Positions 10,614 through 23,117 are shown, numbered from the stretch's first letter. The stretch is 64,000 nucleotides of DNA from Volutella citrinella (GCA_034401135.1 JAWZSP010000008.1:1922001-1986000); one strand, 5' to 3'. Program-made: numbers and translations. The notes: generated from the letters alone by a model not told the origin.

Positions 10614-11801
10614 TCACCACTTCACAGGGATGCGCCACTTGGTATCCCTCGGCTGGATATAAGTGCTGTTCAGGCCCGGAGATGGTGTGGCGGTGCTGTT
10701 GTGGGGACCAACGGTCATCACCACCGTGTTAAACACCGTCTTAGTGCTCGTGATAACCTCTGCAGGGTCACAGGTTGCCTCAGACTCGGGCTCTTGTTGA
10801 GAAGGCACGCTGTGGTCGTTCTCGCTGTCCTCGGGCTTGTCGTCTGTGTTACTTCCGTTATGTCCCTTGCAAGGGCGTCCACTGTTCCTGCTCTGGCAAG
10901 TCGACTTGCCAGTGGTTCGGTCGATGATGACGATTTCGATATCATGTCCTCCTCCAGGGTAAGTGGCAGTATGAGTGACTGTGTAGCAGTCCTCTGGCTT
11001 CCCAGGCAGCGGGTAGTGGGTTTCACCTTGGGGCGGAGCCGTGACGGTGACGGTTAGAGGCTGGCCGTCGTGCTTGGTCGAGACGACACCATTCGAGATC
11101 GTGACAGTCTTGACGGCCGGTTGGCTTTGCACAGTGACGTCGTGGTTGTTGTCACCCCTGTCAGCAGGCACCGTCTTGGTGTAGTTGTCCTCATGTCCTC
11201 CGCCATTCTTCTGCGTGATGGTAATTGTCTTGGGTCCGTTTGCCTTCTCGCCGCCCCCAGGACCATCAAGAGCCACAGTGTGGTCTCTGCCAGGGCCGTC
11301 TTTGCCAGGACCTCCGTGGATGATGGTCATGGTCACGTACGTGTCATCGCCACCTTCTGGGTTGACAGGGCTGTGTTTGGGTGCTCCCTCGGTGATTATG
11401 ATGACCTTGGGCGGCTTGTCGTGCCCATCCGGCTTGGATGAGTCGTTGGATGGTGTAGGGTAGTTGTTGTTATCTCCGCCGTCATGCTCGCTGGTCTTGG
11501 TCACGTAGACAGTTTTGCCTGGCTCAGTAACCGTGTAGGTGACCGGTTCTTTGGGCCCATGGGGATCAACATTGCCGTCCTTGTCGATGTACACTGTTGT
11601 TGTGTGAGACGATCCAGGAGGTCCGGTAGCTGTAACGGTGACTGGCGGCGAGGTGACAGTCACTGTCTTCGGCTCGCACTCCGGGACGACATTCTTGGGA
11701 GGGCATGGGCAGCATTCATTGGATTGGCCACGTTCTAATATGCTGGAGGCTTGTCCCAACTGGGATAGAGCAAGAAGGGCATAGATACTGTAGCGATGCA
11801 T
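10614..11801 (-). CDS. Secreted Thr/Val-rich wall- or adhesin-like protein
   Basis: Single-exon gene of 395 residues, starting at the ATG at 11801. The upstream in-frame extension to 11906 has no ATG. Residues 1 to about 19 (MHRYSIYALLALSQLGQAS) form a signal peptide. A short Cys cluster follows (NECCPCPP), then many beta-prone TVTVT/TYTVT/TITIT blocks separated by Gly/Pro/Asp-rich linkers, and several NxS/T sites. Two further Cys pairs occur near DCYTVTHTA and TCQSRNSGRPC. The C-terminus (RDTKWRIPVKW) is not hydrophobic, so I see no GPI-anchor signal. The TVTVT pattern is common in fungal extracellular wall proteins and adhesins, but it is composition rather than a diagnostic domain. Secretion is well supported; function is inferred only. 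Confidence 0.7.
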   Translation of the reverse strand: MHRYSIYALLALSQLGQASSILERGQSNECCPCPPKNVVPECEPKTVTVTSPPVTVTATGPPGSSHTTTVYIDKDGNVDPHGPKEPVTYTVTEPGKTVYVTKTSEHDGGDNNNYPTPSNDSSKPDGHDKPPKVIIITEGAPKHSPVNPEGGDDTYVTMTIIHGGPGKDGPGRDHTVALDGPGGGEKANGPKTITITQKNGGGHEDNYTKTVPADRGDNNHDVTVQSQPAVKTVTISNGVVSTKHDGQPLTVTVTAPPQGETHYPLPGKPEDCYTVTHTATYPGGGHDIEIVIIDRTTGKSTCQSRNSGRPCKGHNGSNTDDKPEDSENDHSVPSQQEPESEATCDPAEVITSTKTVFNTVVMTVGPHNSTATPSPGLNSTYIQPRDTKWRIPVKW

Positions 11802-12986
11802 AGTGTTGAGCGTGTATGGAGTTGTGGAGCTGCTGTAAGAGTGATAGGTGACGGGAAGTAGAGGAAGAAAAAGGAATCTTCGAGGCTCTCGCAAGTGAAG
11901 ATACAATGGGTTGAAGGCGAAAGACCAGGCAGTCAGATCGCTGTGGTTGATGGGATTGTCGGACTCTGAATGAAGAGCTGGATCCTGGCATCCTTATAGT
12001 TGGCCAGAAAGAGTTGCCTGTCACCGAGGGCAACAGAATAGCGTCTTCCAGGAGGCAATTGTCAAGGGACAAGGAGGAGGACGAGGAGGTGAAGGTGGGC
12101 ATAGTGGAGTGAACAAATCAATATAGTCGTTGATCCCTTCAAGGACAACAGCTGCCAAGTCTGCATGATGCTCGCGAGGGCTACGCTGGCCAAGGGACCT
12201 CTTCGACCACGACAGACCCGGAGTATCGTACATCCCTGGCCTACCAACAATCACTAGAGTGCTTCCTTGTTGAACGGACACGATCAGGGAGCTGGGCGAA
12301 AGACAGATAAGGGCAGCATATGTAGACGAAGTCAGCCTAGCCCTGGAGAACCCTAGTGGACATAATTATCTAGGGACGAGTGGGTATCCGGGAACTGGAC
12401 TTGGGGGGTGTTGCTCCCTTGATAAGGGCGAGACGGTTTAGAGCGATAGCTCGTTTGCTCGAGGGCAATGGTGAGCAAGGACAGACTTGGGATCTGTGGA
12501 AAGGGAGAGAGCATGTCGGAAAAAACCATACAGGTAGTCAGCGGGCGCAAGTTCTGACAATCCGAGTGAAGGTATACAATAGGCAGTGGAGGTAGGTCGA
12601 CCAACCTAGCCCACCACTTGGCACAGCTTGTTCCTCGCACTCTATCTCACACGCACACACACACCTGGAACAAGGATGGCCACCATGATGCAAGGCACCC
12701 GCGCGGGTGCTCCCAGCGACGCGGGTCGAGAGAGCGGTCCGAAGTTTACCCGATGCGCCTCAGCCAAGCCTTTGGACGTGACGACCCACCCGGCAATCTC
12801 GTGAGGCAGGCAGGTGCGACCAAGCAGCAACTGAGGTCATCACGAGCTTTGGAACAGCTCATCACATTCGGTCTCACGCTTGACATGGTCCCGCGCAGAG
12901 TATACACACCTACTTGTGCGATTACCTCGAAAATCTAGTTCTGCGCTTGGCTGCTATGCTCAGCGGCGGAGCTTCACCAATCGACC
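11802..12986. promoter_or_regulatory. Divergent intergenic region, secreted protein / LAMTOR1-like
   Basis: Promoters of two divergent genes. It includes a CA-rich stretch at about 12646-12664. Open frames here are short and overlap on both strands. Confidence 0.45.
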
Positions 12987-13588
12987 ATGGGAATCTGTCA
13001 ATCGTGCTTGGGAGGCCGCGACCGGGATGTCTACGACGAGGTGAGAGATGGCTATTGCTTGTTTCCTGGCGCGCTCGCTAACTCCCTGCGCAGGATGAAG
13101 AGAACCGGCTGCTCGATGACGCCAACGGATACAACACGTTCGACAACCAGGCGCTCGCGGGCGAGAACGATACACTAGAAGTCCAACGAGAGAACGAGGC
13201 ACTACAGCAAGTCGTCGCGAAAACATCCAAGTATGTTCCAATGATCTTACGGGCAGAGAAATGCGCCTGTTGTCGCTACGATGCTAACAGAAGCAGCAAC
13301 ATGGTGGACATCTTCGAGATTGCGCCGCAAGACAGCCACGTCCGTGGCACATCAACACCGTTCGCATACGCCGGCCAGGGCGCCCGAGTAGCGCGGTACC
13401 ATCATCTTGTATCAAAACTCAGCACCCAGGGCGATGCTGCCGCGGCTGCAGGTGTCAAGATCGATTGGCTGCCCGACGACGAGACGATCGAGATGCAGCG
13501 AAACGGAGCAAGCAGTGTCAAGACGATCGAGAGCGACGACGGTCCTCTCGTGGGCACTTTTGCCGACGCTGCCGCCGCCATGAATTAA
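12987..13588 (+). CDS. LAMTOR1/Meh1-like lipid-anchored Ragulator (EGO) scaffold
   Basis: Likely vacuolar-membrane scaffold that holds Rag/Gtr GTPases for amino-acid signalling to TORC1. Exons are 12987-13040, 13094-13230 and 13297-13588 (introns 53 and 66 nt), giving 160 residues, the size of animal LAMTOR1. It begins MGICQSCLGG: Gly2 fits N-myristoylation, and Cys4 and Cys7 fit palmitoylation, the dual anchor used by LAMTOR1 and Ego1. An acidic DEENRLLDD segment follows, then a helical region ALQQVVAKTSNNMVDIFEI running across the second intron. The identification rests on the N-terminal anchor, size and helix layout; sequence conservation in this family is low. The last exon is Ala/Asp-rich and ends AAAMN. 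Confidence 0.75.
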
Positions 13589-16500
13589 AGCCTCACTCAT
13601 GTGACCCCCACCATGGACTCTTTTTGCATACCAGTTGGTGTTGCGCCAATGCTGAGCTGCATCGCCGCTTGCCTGGGAAGCGACGACGAGCTCACCCCGC
13701 CCAAGACGAAGCCAAAGAAAGAGCTTCAAACACACAAACGTGGCCTCCTTCAGGGCACTCGACACACACAAAGACCTTGTTTTCCTCATTTTTCGCTCTA
13801 TTAGACGCTCCCTGGGTGGCCACATTAACGACTGCCATGGTTATAGCGGCAAGAGGCCGCCATGACGTTTGCTCGGTGACGATGATGTTCCTTGGATGGG
13901 AATGGCCCAGATCGCCGACCCCATTTGACCGGTTTGTGGCGGCAATCAACGTCACAATTCATGTACCATTTTCCTTTGCCCCTCTTCTTTTAATGATTAC
14001 GCAGGACTAGCTCATCCATCGCCAAGGCCGGGGTCTTTTCATTTGTTCATTTTTGCAGTCTAAATTTTCTCCCCCTTTGATTGCCTGGTGTGGGCAAGGG
14101 AGTGGACTTGTACGAAACATACACCAATCGAATTTCACATATTTTTTTTTACCCATGGATGAGCTAGGATCCAGCCTTTAGCCGGCCAACCCTCCCAGCC
14201 TGCCTACAGGACTGGACAGTAATTATCAACCGACTGCGTCTTCGTCGACTACCGCCTGCAACTTGCGCGACGTGCATGTGTCCATGGCTACTTGGCAGGA
14301 CGGAGTTTTGCCTCGTGCATGCTTTAATCTGGATGGCGGTCAGCCACGATGCAACGAGTGCCCACCTTGGGGCGGGCATTTGGCCACGACAATGATGAAG
14401 GGGCAACTGCCGATGGCCTGGGTGCTAGGCCCGCTCCAGGGATACCGCCGTGCCGAGCGGTGCTGATACGTTCCTTTCTCTACGCGACGTATAGCATGGC
14501 ATCTATGGCGGTGATGATCACCCGTGCAGCCAGCCTGCCTGCCTGCCCAGCACACAGAGCATGGTACTGCAGCGGGCGGTGCACTTATGGTAGCACATTT
14601 GACCACACAGTGCTCGTACAGCAGCAGCATGCGGTGCGGACGGGGCCATCGGCAAATTGGTAGGGGCCTTGGCAACGGCGCCAGACACAGGATGCTTCGA
14701 ACCTGCTCTCAGTGTGTGTCGCTCCGACTCGCTCGATGATGGTGCTTGACACGACGACACCCATTTAGCATGAGACACGTGCGGGCGGTGGGGAGGGACG
14801 AGAGACTAGGCGGCCCCGAGAAAGACGGCCGTCTCCAGCAGGGCCGCTAGCTAGCCGTCGGCCCTCGTTTTAGATTCAATCTCCTCCGGCGTCGGCTCGC
14901 ACCGTTGCTGGCGCGCCTTGCAGGGATCAAGCTACTGGGGAGGGCCCCGGAGGGGTTTGATGGATCCCGACGGCTGGGCAAGGGAGCACGCTCCCGCCCT
15001 CGTCCCAAGCATTCGGGAATCTCTTGGGCGCGCTGCTGGGCCGTTCTCGTTAGCCCGCCACCACGGGGCCGGAGACTTGAGGGCCCGTTGCTCTGGGATC
15101 GGGATTCGGGGGAGGGCGCGCACGCTGGATCGATTGCCTCGCCGACTTTTCTCAGTTGTTGTTCGTCTTCCCGACCGCCCAGGCTCCGTCCAGCTCGCGA
15201 CCTTTCCTAGTTTGCGCACAGCCCGGCCAGGGGTGGACACTTTGGAGCGGGCAGACTCCATGGATGGACAAGGCATGGCATGGCATGGCATGGCATGGCA
15301 TGGCACACACACACGAGGCCCGTCTCCGTCTCCCTCAGACACACAGGACAGGCAGGCAGTCGCGCACACACATATACGCACACGTATTACTCTGTACTTC
15401 GCAGTACACACACACGCACAATATACACCCACTACAGACGCTAGCACACACCCCCTCCCCGGGCCAAGAGGACATGGGTTGGTGCGCGCCTCTCGGGACG
15501 GGCCTCGAATTTGCCTGACGGGCACTACTACCAGGCGAGAATGGCTGGGGCCGGAGAGCTCGGGCCTGAATTCGATCTGCTCAACGGATGCCACTGTGGG
15601 CAGCCAGCCGGGCATGCTGCTCAGAGCCCTGTTGTCTTGTTCCTGCAATCCTTAGCTCAGGGCTCCTGCTTTCTTTCTTAGCTACATATGGGCCGGTTCC
15701 CTGGCTTTCCTTGCTCCCCTCCGGTCGTCAGAGACTCCCGGTCTCGTCGGTCGGTGTTTTGTTCTCGGCTGTGTGATTTTTGCCCCCCTCCCCGCCCTCC
15801 CCAGCCTATATTCACTCCTCCCCCATCCCAACCAAGCCACTTTCCCCCTCCACTGTCGTTTACATACATTGCCCCTCCCTCTCTGCCCTCTCCTGTGCTC
15901 TTCTTGATCTTCTAGCGAGCCTTGATACGCTCAGTTCCTCCTTGCAGGCCTCTCCTATGCCGGCAGTCGCCATTGAAGCTGCGCCATCGAGACACGACGG
16001 CCGCCACCTCACACCCCCTCCCCTTCCGAGCCCGTTGAGAGTTCTTAACAGCCAGACCCAGCAGACAATTCAACATCACCAAAGACCGACTGAAACCACC
16101 TCAGCCTCCCCGCTTCTTTCTTTCCGCACCCCCAACATACAGAAGACAGCGCTTGGCTTGGAGGTGTCATGTCAATGTGCTCCACCATGCGTCCTCATTC
16201 CCTGATAAAACCAGCGGCTTGCTGCATGTCGCTGCTGCCAAGGTCCACTCCATACGATTTCCACACGAGCACGAGATCCGATCGACGACGAACAAGGACC
16301 AGCAGAAGTTGACCCATGCCCGCCAACTCGGACTTGGTGAAACCGAGAACTTGCCTTCAACTCTCTCCGCCCATCCTCTCATATGCGTCATCGATGGCTG
16401 TACTCGACTTTTTGCCTGCAACCCTTCATCCTGCCCATGTTCAACTACCGCGTATTGTATTGCATGTGGTTTGCCAGACCTGCCACACCGGCTCGCTTTG

Positions 16501-17918
16501 ACGTCTCTCTCCCCGCCATAATGTCTCTCGATCCTGCAACTCTGAAGCGCCCCATCTTGTGCCGCGCGTGTCTCTGCCCTCGCATTGGCTCTTCTTTTCT
16601 CCGTCCATGCTGAAATGGTCCGACTCTCGACTGAGAAGAACATCGGTGTGTCGGATGAGGCAAGCCACTGGCCCCCATGGCGAAACGACACTATCTCCCA
16701 TGGGAACCCAAACGAGGAAAAAAAAGTAAAATCTGAATCCCCAGGGGCCAGATCGGCTACCCCCTTTCGCACCCTATCTCGTCAGCCAAGTGACAACTCA
16801 TACGCCTCCAAGTAGTTAAGAGTCTTTTGAATCCCATCATCTGAGACCTTTTGGTCCTCCATATTCATATCCAACAAGGTTCCTACCGGTTCATCTCGAA
16901 CCTCGTCTTGTGCCTTCCACCGACGGACCTTTGCTTGGCGTCCAACTCCATCTCCACCGACTCCTCTCATCTGCTGCGGGCAGGAGTCGGTCCCCCAGGC
17001 CACCGTTGATCTCGTCTCGTCACCGGACTCTCCGCCGCCCCCGCGCCGCCGAGACTACTCCCGTCACTCACTGCCCTTCTGTAGTCATTGGGCATATTCC
17101 AGCGGCCCACCCGCCCATAGGTGTCGGTCCTGTCGGCCCACGCTCGCACTGCCTTGGGGCGCATTACTGTACATGATGACCCTTGTCATTCCATCTTGCA
17201 GCTGGCTGGGCCCAAGGTTAGGGCCAGCTCCTTGCAGGGGCACATCAGTGAGGAGCTCGTGGCTCTTTTTTCAGAGTTCCAATTGTTGCCATGAACTAGG
17301 TGAAGAAATTTTATAACAAGACACAAATGAGTGCAAACTTACAAGGAAACCCAACACAAAAATAGCCTATCCGACCAGGACTGCATTCCTGGGGTTATAT
17401 CCATGGTACAAAAGAGAACAGGGACCTGGGCAAGGTAAAAAAAAAAAAAGCCCCAACTATTATTCCTGTGCTCCTAGCTTTTCTCCTCCAATTTTTCTTT
17501 TTGGATTTTGCCCCGGCGTGCGCTTGTGCGCGCGCAGTGTGCATTGCACTTTTGTCAGCTTTGATCCCACAGCTTCTGGCCTTGATCGAGTCAATGAATG
17601 GCACCAGCTGGGGAAGGTAAGACGTAGACAGTCGTCATACGGAACAGGGTCTTGCTCCCAAAACGCACACTCCCGCATTCAATGCCACCCTGCGCTTGTG
17701 ACTGGCATCGGACTCATTTCAGTCCTCCAGTCCTCCAGCTAAACCTCGTCATGTTGAGGCACTGTCGGCTGCGTGCTGTGTGCCCGCTTTCAGAGTATCA
17801 ATATTACTAGCAGACACGTCATGTTAGCCATGGGCTTGAACTGGCACTCCAGGCCGGCAGGCACGGAGAGAAGTCCCTCACAGCCCTTCTCTAACCCCCC
17901 GCTAGAGTGGTAAGGATT
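13589..17918. other. Gene-poor region with CT-rich leader-like block
   Basis: No gene is supported over 4.3 kb. It holds a (GGCAT)n repeat at 15272-15305, CA-rich tracts at 15305-15430, and a strongly pyrimidine-rich + strand block at about 15660-15910. That block looks like a fungal transcription start and leader, but no good gene follows it on that strand. The best small frame after it is 15957-16205 (82 residues, MPAVAIEAAPSRHDGRHL...), Pro/Ser-rich and of unknown standing. An A-run lies at 17436-17448. Confidence 0.4.
15272..15305. repeat. (GGCAT)n pentanucleotide microsatellite
   Basis: Nearly seven consecutive GGCAT units, immediately followed by a CA-rich tract. Confidence 0.92.
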
Positions 17919-18257
17919 TCATACCTGGCCAAGCGATTGTAGTCTGTGGTCATGCTCCTCCCTCATCCGATAGATCTGCCCTAGCACATCGTGCATCTCA
18001 CCACACGTCCTCTCGATGGTAGCATTCCGGTTGCCTTCGCGTTGCCAGCGCTGCACGTCGCGATACATCTTGTCATACCGACGCTGCTTCTTCTCCGTAT
18101 CGTGGCAGAGCTTACACATGTCGGGCTCCGTCCTCGTCTCGTAAACAAGCTTGAGGCCACACGTCTCGCCCATCCGATACTCCTTGTTGCACTGCTGCCG
18201 GAAGTGGCCCCAGCGCCAGTAGCCACACGCCCAGCGGGTTTGCTCGAAGTAACACAT
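17919..18257 (-). CDS. Small conserved fungal Cys/Trp-rich protein, unknown function
   Basis: A 112-residue protein from the ATG at 18257. It begins MCYFEQTRWACGYWRWGHFR, then QQCNKEYRMGETCGLKLVYET and DMCKLCHDTEKKQRRYDKM, followed by a charged helix. The ordered Cys/His residues (C2, C11, H17, C22, C32, CxxCH near residue 50) suggest a small metal-binding fold followed by a coiled coil. I recognise this as a protein type widespread in filamentous ascomycetes, without known function. The frame ends at TGA 17919, but the final CAG GTATGA also forms a splice donor. An intron 17924-17807 with a GCTAAC branch point and CTAG acceptor would place TAA directly after the junction and drop only the last Val. 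A 5'-leader intron at 18456-18332 (GTGAGT donor, GCTAAC branch, CTGCAG acceptor) is also likely. Confidence 0.7.
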   Translation of the reverse strand: MCYFEQTRWACGYWRWGHFRQQCNKEYRMGETCGLKLVYETRTEPDMCKLCHDTEKKQRRYDKMYRDVQRWQREGNRNATIERTCGEMHDVLGQIYRMREEHDHRLQSLGQV

Positions 18258-21200
18258 GGTTGGGTATCGACGGGCTGGTGGCGAGAGGGCGGGGGGGCGC
18301 AGCGGGAGGGTCAAAAGAGATGGTTCGTCTTCTGCAGAGTAGCACGCCGGGGGTTAGCCAGCACTGACTGATGGTCCGTCTTCCGGGAAGAGGCCGAGTG
18401 CCCAGCCGAGCAAGCGTATGGACAAGATGCTCGACAAGTTGTCAAGAGGTACTCACCAGATGTTTCCGGGGTCGCGCAGCCGACGCTTGGGCTTGGGGGA
18501 TAAGGACAATGCCTCCAAGAACAAGAGCCGCTACAGGAACTGGAAGAAATTGGAGTGTAGGAAGGGAATGCCTCCTGATGCGTCCCCGCTACGTCCTTGC
18601 TGCGGGTTTGCCTGTCTTCGTTGGCACACTGGCACGTTATTCCTGAACTCGTCCTGCTCGTTTCCCAGGTTCAAACCTACCCTGGCCTTCTAGATGCCTG
18701 CCGGAAGTCGTTTTCTTCCCGTTGCGGTCGCGGGTTGTGGGTTTGCGCGCTCACTCGCTCGCCCGGTGGCCCTTGCCTCAGCAGGAACCTTGGTCCCTAG
18801 TATCGCTCTTGCTTCTCACACCCTTTCCCCTTATAGTGCGTGCCCGTTCTTCCCTTCCCTGGGCACCCTATCTGGGTTAGAAGTCTTGAGGTTGGCTTTG
18901 GCTTGTGGTTCCTCTGTTTTTGTCTTGTCCTTCAGAGTGGCCTGGTCACTCACACACGGGGCCTTCCTTGTTCCTTTCCCTTTTGGCTTCGTCTTCCTTC
19001 TTCCCCCTTTCAATATCCGCCGAGCGCAAACTCACTCGGGCTTCGTCGCACACCCTTGACCATAAACTCTCGAGCACTCGCTCACCTAGTGTCGCACACA
19101 CACTCTCCTCGAACGCGCGCTAGACTCGTGCTCGCTCGTTGTCAAGGTGTAGGAATTGTTTATTCAACTCTTGTCGTTTTGGTGTCGGTGTCGCGGTATC
19201 CTCAGGCTGGTAGTCTAAGGGAGTTGGATGACGCTGGGAACTCCGGGTTGCCTTGGCTAACTTATACTCGTCTGCCGCAGATGCTCGCTCATTCGATCGT
19301 CGTCGTTTGTCGGCCAGGCCATCCACAGTGGGACTCTTGCGACCAACAAGCAGCCTTCTTGACACGGGCCAACGAGTCCTCATGTCTCTACCTTTCTGCG
19401 GGATAAAAGAGGGCTTGATGCGTGGATTGGGTATCCGTACTTGATGCCCCATCTGTCCGTCCCTCCCATCACATCGCCGTTCAGCGCACCCCCTTCAACC
19501 ACCCCTCCCCTTCAACTAGCACTCGTCCATGCAACACCCCAGCATTCAAAGGCTATCATGTTTGTTCCTGACCTAGGGTGGCGACGTGACAACAGTTTCG
19601 CTCTCAGACCCTGCAGCATCGACTGAAGCTACCAAATGGCATCTGCATGGCCTGCCTGTCTGTCTATGCACGCGTGCGCCATTGTTGCTCCTGCCACTAT
19701 CTCCTTCCTTCACATATCTCTCTTCTACCCTGACCACCAGCCTAGTCTCGTTTTCTTTGCTGTTGGGGTTTTTTTCTATCAGACTAGACATTGAGCCGCT
19801 ACCTTGAGCAGGAAAGGTCATGGCCAATGCCAATAGCCCCGGTAGCTGCTGGCCACGTTGATCATGGCTCGACAAACTTGGCACCCCCAGCAGAAAGAAC
19901 CGGCTGCCCCCCTTCAGTCTCCCCACTTATGAAGGTGCTACGCGATACTGCAGAGGGTGAGCAAGGCAGGGCTGACGGAAACGGGTCGCTTCGGGACAGC
20001 CCGCGGGGGCACCTAGCGGGGTGTAGCGGACTCGAACAATCTGTGTGTGCCGGACGACGGACGACGAACTTGAAGGGGCTACACACTACAGACAACGTCT
20101 CCGAATCATTACTTCATCATGGGCGTCTCATTCTTACCCACACCCCTTGACCGCCTCACGATGCTCTCGGGCTCCAACCATCCCGACAAGGCGTCAAACT
20201 CGTCCTATTTCCCTCTCTTCCTTCCCTCTTGGTCGTTACCTCTCTGCCGTCCCTGTTCCTGCCAAAATACGTTCTGGCACTCGGCTCCTTCTGCATGGCT
20301 TGGCTTGGGTCACATAACCGGCCGTGTTATTGCAAGGGAACCCTGTGTCTCTCCCGCTGCAGGCCTCGGCCAGACCTCTGTCCTCCGGCGCGCCTAAGGG
20401 GGGTGTCTCGATCTGCGGCCGCTGTGGGGCATTATGGTTCGTCCCGAGGACGGACAAGTGTCAGAAAACAAGGGGATCCTGACCGCTCAGAGTCGAGGTG
20501 GCCGTCGATTTCGGTGAGAGTCAGGGCCGTGGTTCGTCTCTTCGCCCAAGGCTTCAGTGATGCAGTGGCTTGAGGCCAGGACTGCTAGCTATTGACCACA
20601 ACCTACAGTACTAGGCCTAGGCCTAATCTACATCCCATCCGGAACCTCGTTCCGTACCCTTTCATGTTGGAGCAGAACATGACTATCTGAACGCCGCCCG
20701 TGCAGCTACAATGGGCATGAGGTCTTCTTTGCATTTGCAATCTGTCGACCCCTTGTAGTCGAGACACGGAGCCCGATCTTCAGCAACTCAACCCAATCCA
20801 TTTTCAGCCCAAAGCCTGATCAAAGCTACCGATTATTGGTATTTTCTCATCTTTCTTTTTCCGAAAAGCGCGATCCCTTTGCCATTTTAGGCAAATGCCA
20901 CTCTTGGTTTCTGCTGTTTCAGCCTTTACACCAACATGATAACCTAACCGGGTTTTGGATTCATATCAGGCACAACTCTGCCCGCATCATGGTCGCCGCA
21001 CGCGTTGATCATCATGCGTGCCCCTGTGCCTTAGCGGCGGGGGCATCGTCACGCTGAGTTCTCATGGTGCTGACGACAAATGAACGCCAACGAGACTTCT
21101 CCAAGGCGTTCATGCATTAGTCCCTCCCTTGTTCAGCACCCTCAACCACGGTCTTGGCGAGCAATCACTCTCAACGAGCCTCGTGCACGATCTCGACTGG

Positions 21201-23083
21201 CCGAGACTTGCATTCATCTGCAAGTACTTCTTGATCCCACAGATAACAGCACAGGGAGAGTGCATGGTTTTCGTGCATGGTTGCCGGCTCACATGAACCG
21301 ACTGGAAAACGCCCCGATTCGGTGCCCTGCTAGTGTCCTTCAGGGATCACTTCGAGGACCACTCCCCGGATGACGCCCCAGAGTTGTTTCCAGAACTGCA
21401 TCAGAATGCACCAAATACATCGGGGGTAACGTGGCAGTCAACCTCTGGCCGCCGGAACGGTCTGTCCTCGTTGCCAGGGTTTTTTTCGTCGGGGGAATCG
21501 GTTTCTAACCCCGAATTCGGCTCGTCTGACGTCTTTCATCCTCCCTATTATGTTTCTTGCCGCCTCACTTTTCTCGAACCCTCTAGCAATTGTGCCCAAA
21601 CAACATGCGACTTGCGTTGGGCCATTGGGTGACGATGCAATAGAGCGGCTTCTCGTCACATCAGGTCGATCGAAAGCATAGTGGAGCACTTCTCATCGGA
21701 AAAGCATCGAAATTTGGCCCAGCCCATGAAACTGTTTCGGTTGATAGGCGTTTCGCTGAGAGGCGCATGCCACGGTTTGCAGCATAGACGGCATTGAGGC
21801 AAAAAGCCCAGTCGCCTTTGAAGAATGCCGTCATTCTGACCACTTGGGTGTGAGCACAAAGTCAATTCCGCCGGAAGTCGCCTCCACCGGCAGCAGAAGG
21901 CCAAGCACTCATCATACAAGGAGATATTAATCGGGCGACGCAGTCGAGCCACGACAATAGCCCTGTCGCTAAGAATGTCATCTAGGCTGACAATATCCAG
22001 CCCCCTAGCTCCAGCAAGGGAAAGGGCTGCCAGCAGGGAAGCCCCAAAGCAGTTCCATTATTGATGAGTTGTCTTTCTGGTTTGGGAAAGGCGGGCGCCC
22101 TCCCGTCCGAGTCGTCTGTGATGACTTCACGGGCCGCATGAGAATTTTGAGGGTGTTGGGGTAGAATTGCCAGGAACTGAGCGAAGTGGACGGGGCGCCA
22201 GTTGTAAGTTGGGCAGTATTAGGCTCGGCGGCCATACTTGTCTCACCCTAGGCCGCCATGGTCGTGACAGATGCGGCGGCTCCGCATGTAAGGCTTGTGT
22301 ATCAGGATGGGAACATGCAGGAAGTAATGTGCTGGTTGTGTGGGCGGGCAGCTGTGTGGGTGGGCAACATGGTCAAGATGGCAGGGGCCCTAGCTGAGGC
22401 GGGGTGTTGAACGAGAGGGGTCTTGAATTGAGAGTAAACAATGATGGTGGCCGTGTTGGAGGCCAGGCCTGTTGTTATGGTGGCCACGGATCGGCCTCTG
22501 GCGGAATGACCAGGTCAGCCCTGCGCAACCAACGTATCGCGGCGCTACCTGGTACCTATCCAGGCAGACAAGGCTGGCCTGACACGGTTCGCCACGGGCC
22601 GGTCACGAAACCCGGGCCGGGCCGCGCTTAGGCGCTCACACTCAAGACGAGAACACTAGAGGATTGAGGAGGATCTACGAAAATGAGGATGGGCACAAAT
22701 GGGTGATGATGGAATGCCAGCAAATCCGACAACAGAAGGATTATGGTTCGGCACGGCTGAAGCCTGAGCAGTGAGCACGCACCGACGGGGTTAAGGGGGT
22801 CGGCCACGACCAGGGTGCATGGGCATGGACGAGGAGCCTCGAGCCCAGCATGCATCTACCCATTGCCAGGATGTGCTTTGTGGCTGCTTGTTCATGAAGG
22901 GCAAAGGTGGCAACGCAAATCCGGCGCAAGTTATCGTCGCGGCTCACAAAGCGCAAGGGCAACAAGGACAGGCCTCTGGGTTGGGGCTTGTATCAATAAA
23001 CGAACGAACAGGGCGCGCGCTCTCCGACCAGATCTGATGCATGGTGAGGTGGACAAGGCCACACTTGGGCAGCGTTGTGAGAG

Positions 23084-23108
<25 letters not shown>
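23084..23108. repeat. (CA)n microsatellite
   Basis: A 25-bp uninterrupted CA run, continued by imperfect CA/CG units. Confidence 0.92.

Positions 23109-23117
<9 letters not shown>

Noticed and set aside
14918..15655. 245-codon plus-strand frame covering the (GGCAT)n repeat
   Set aside because: It encodes the microsatellite (MAWHGMAWHG type) and low-complexity sequence, with an equally long antisense frame.
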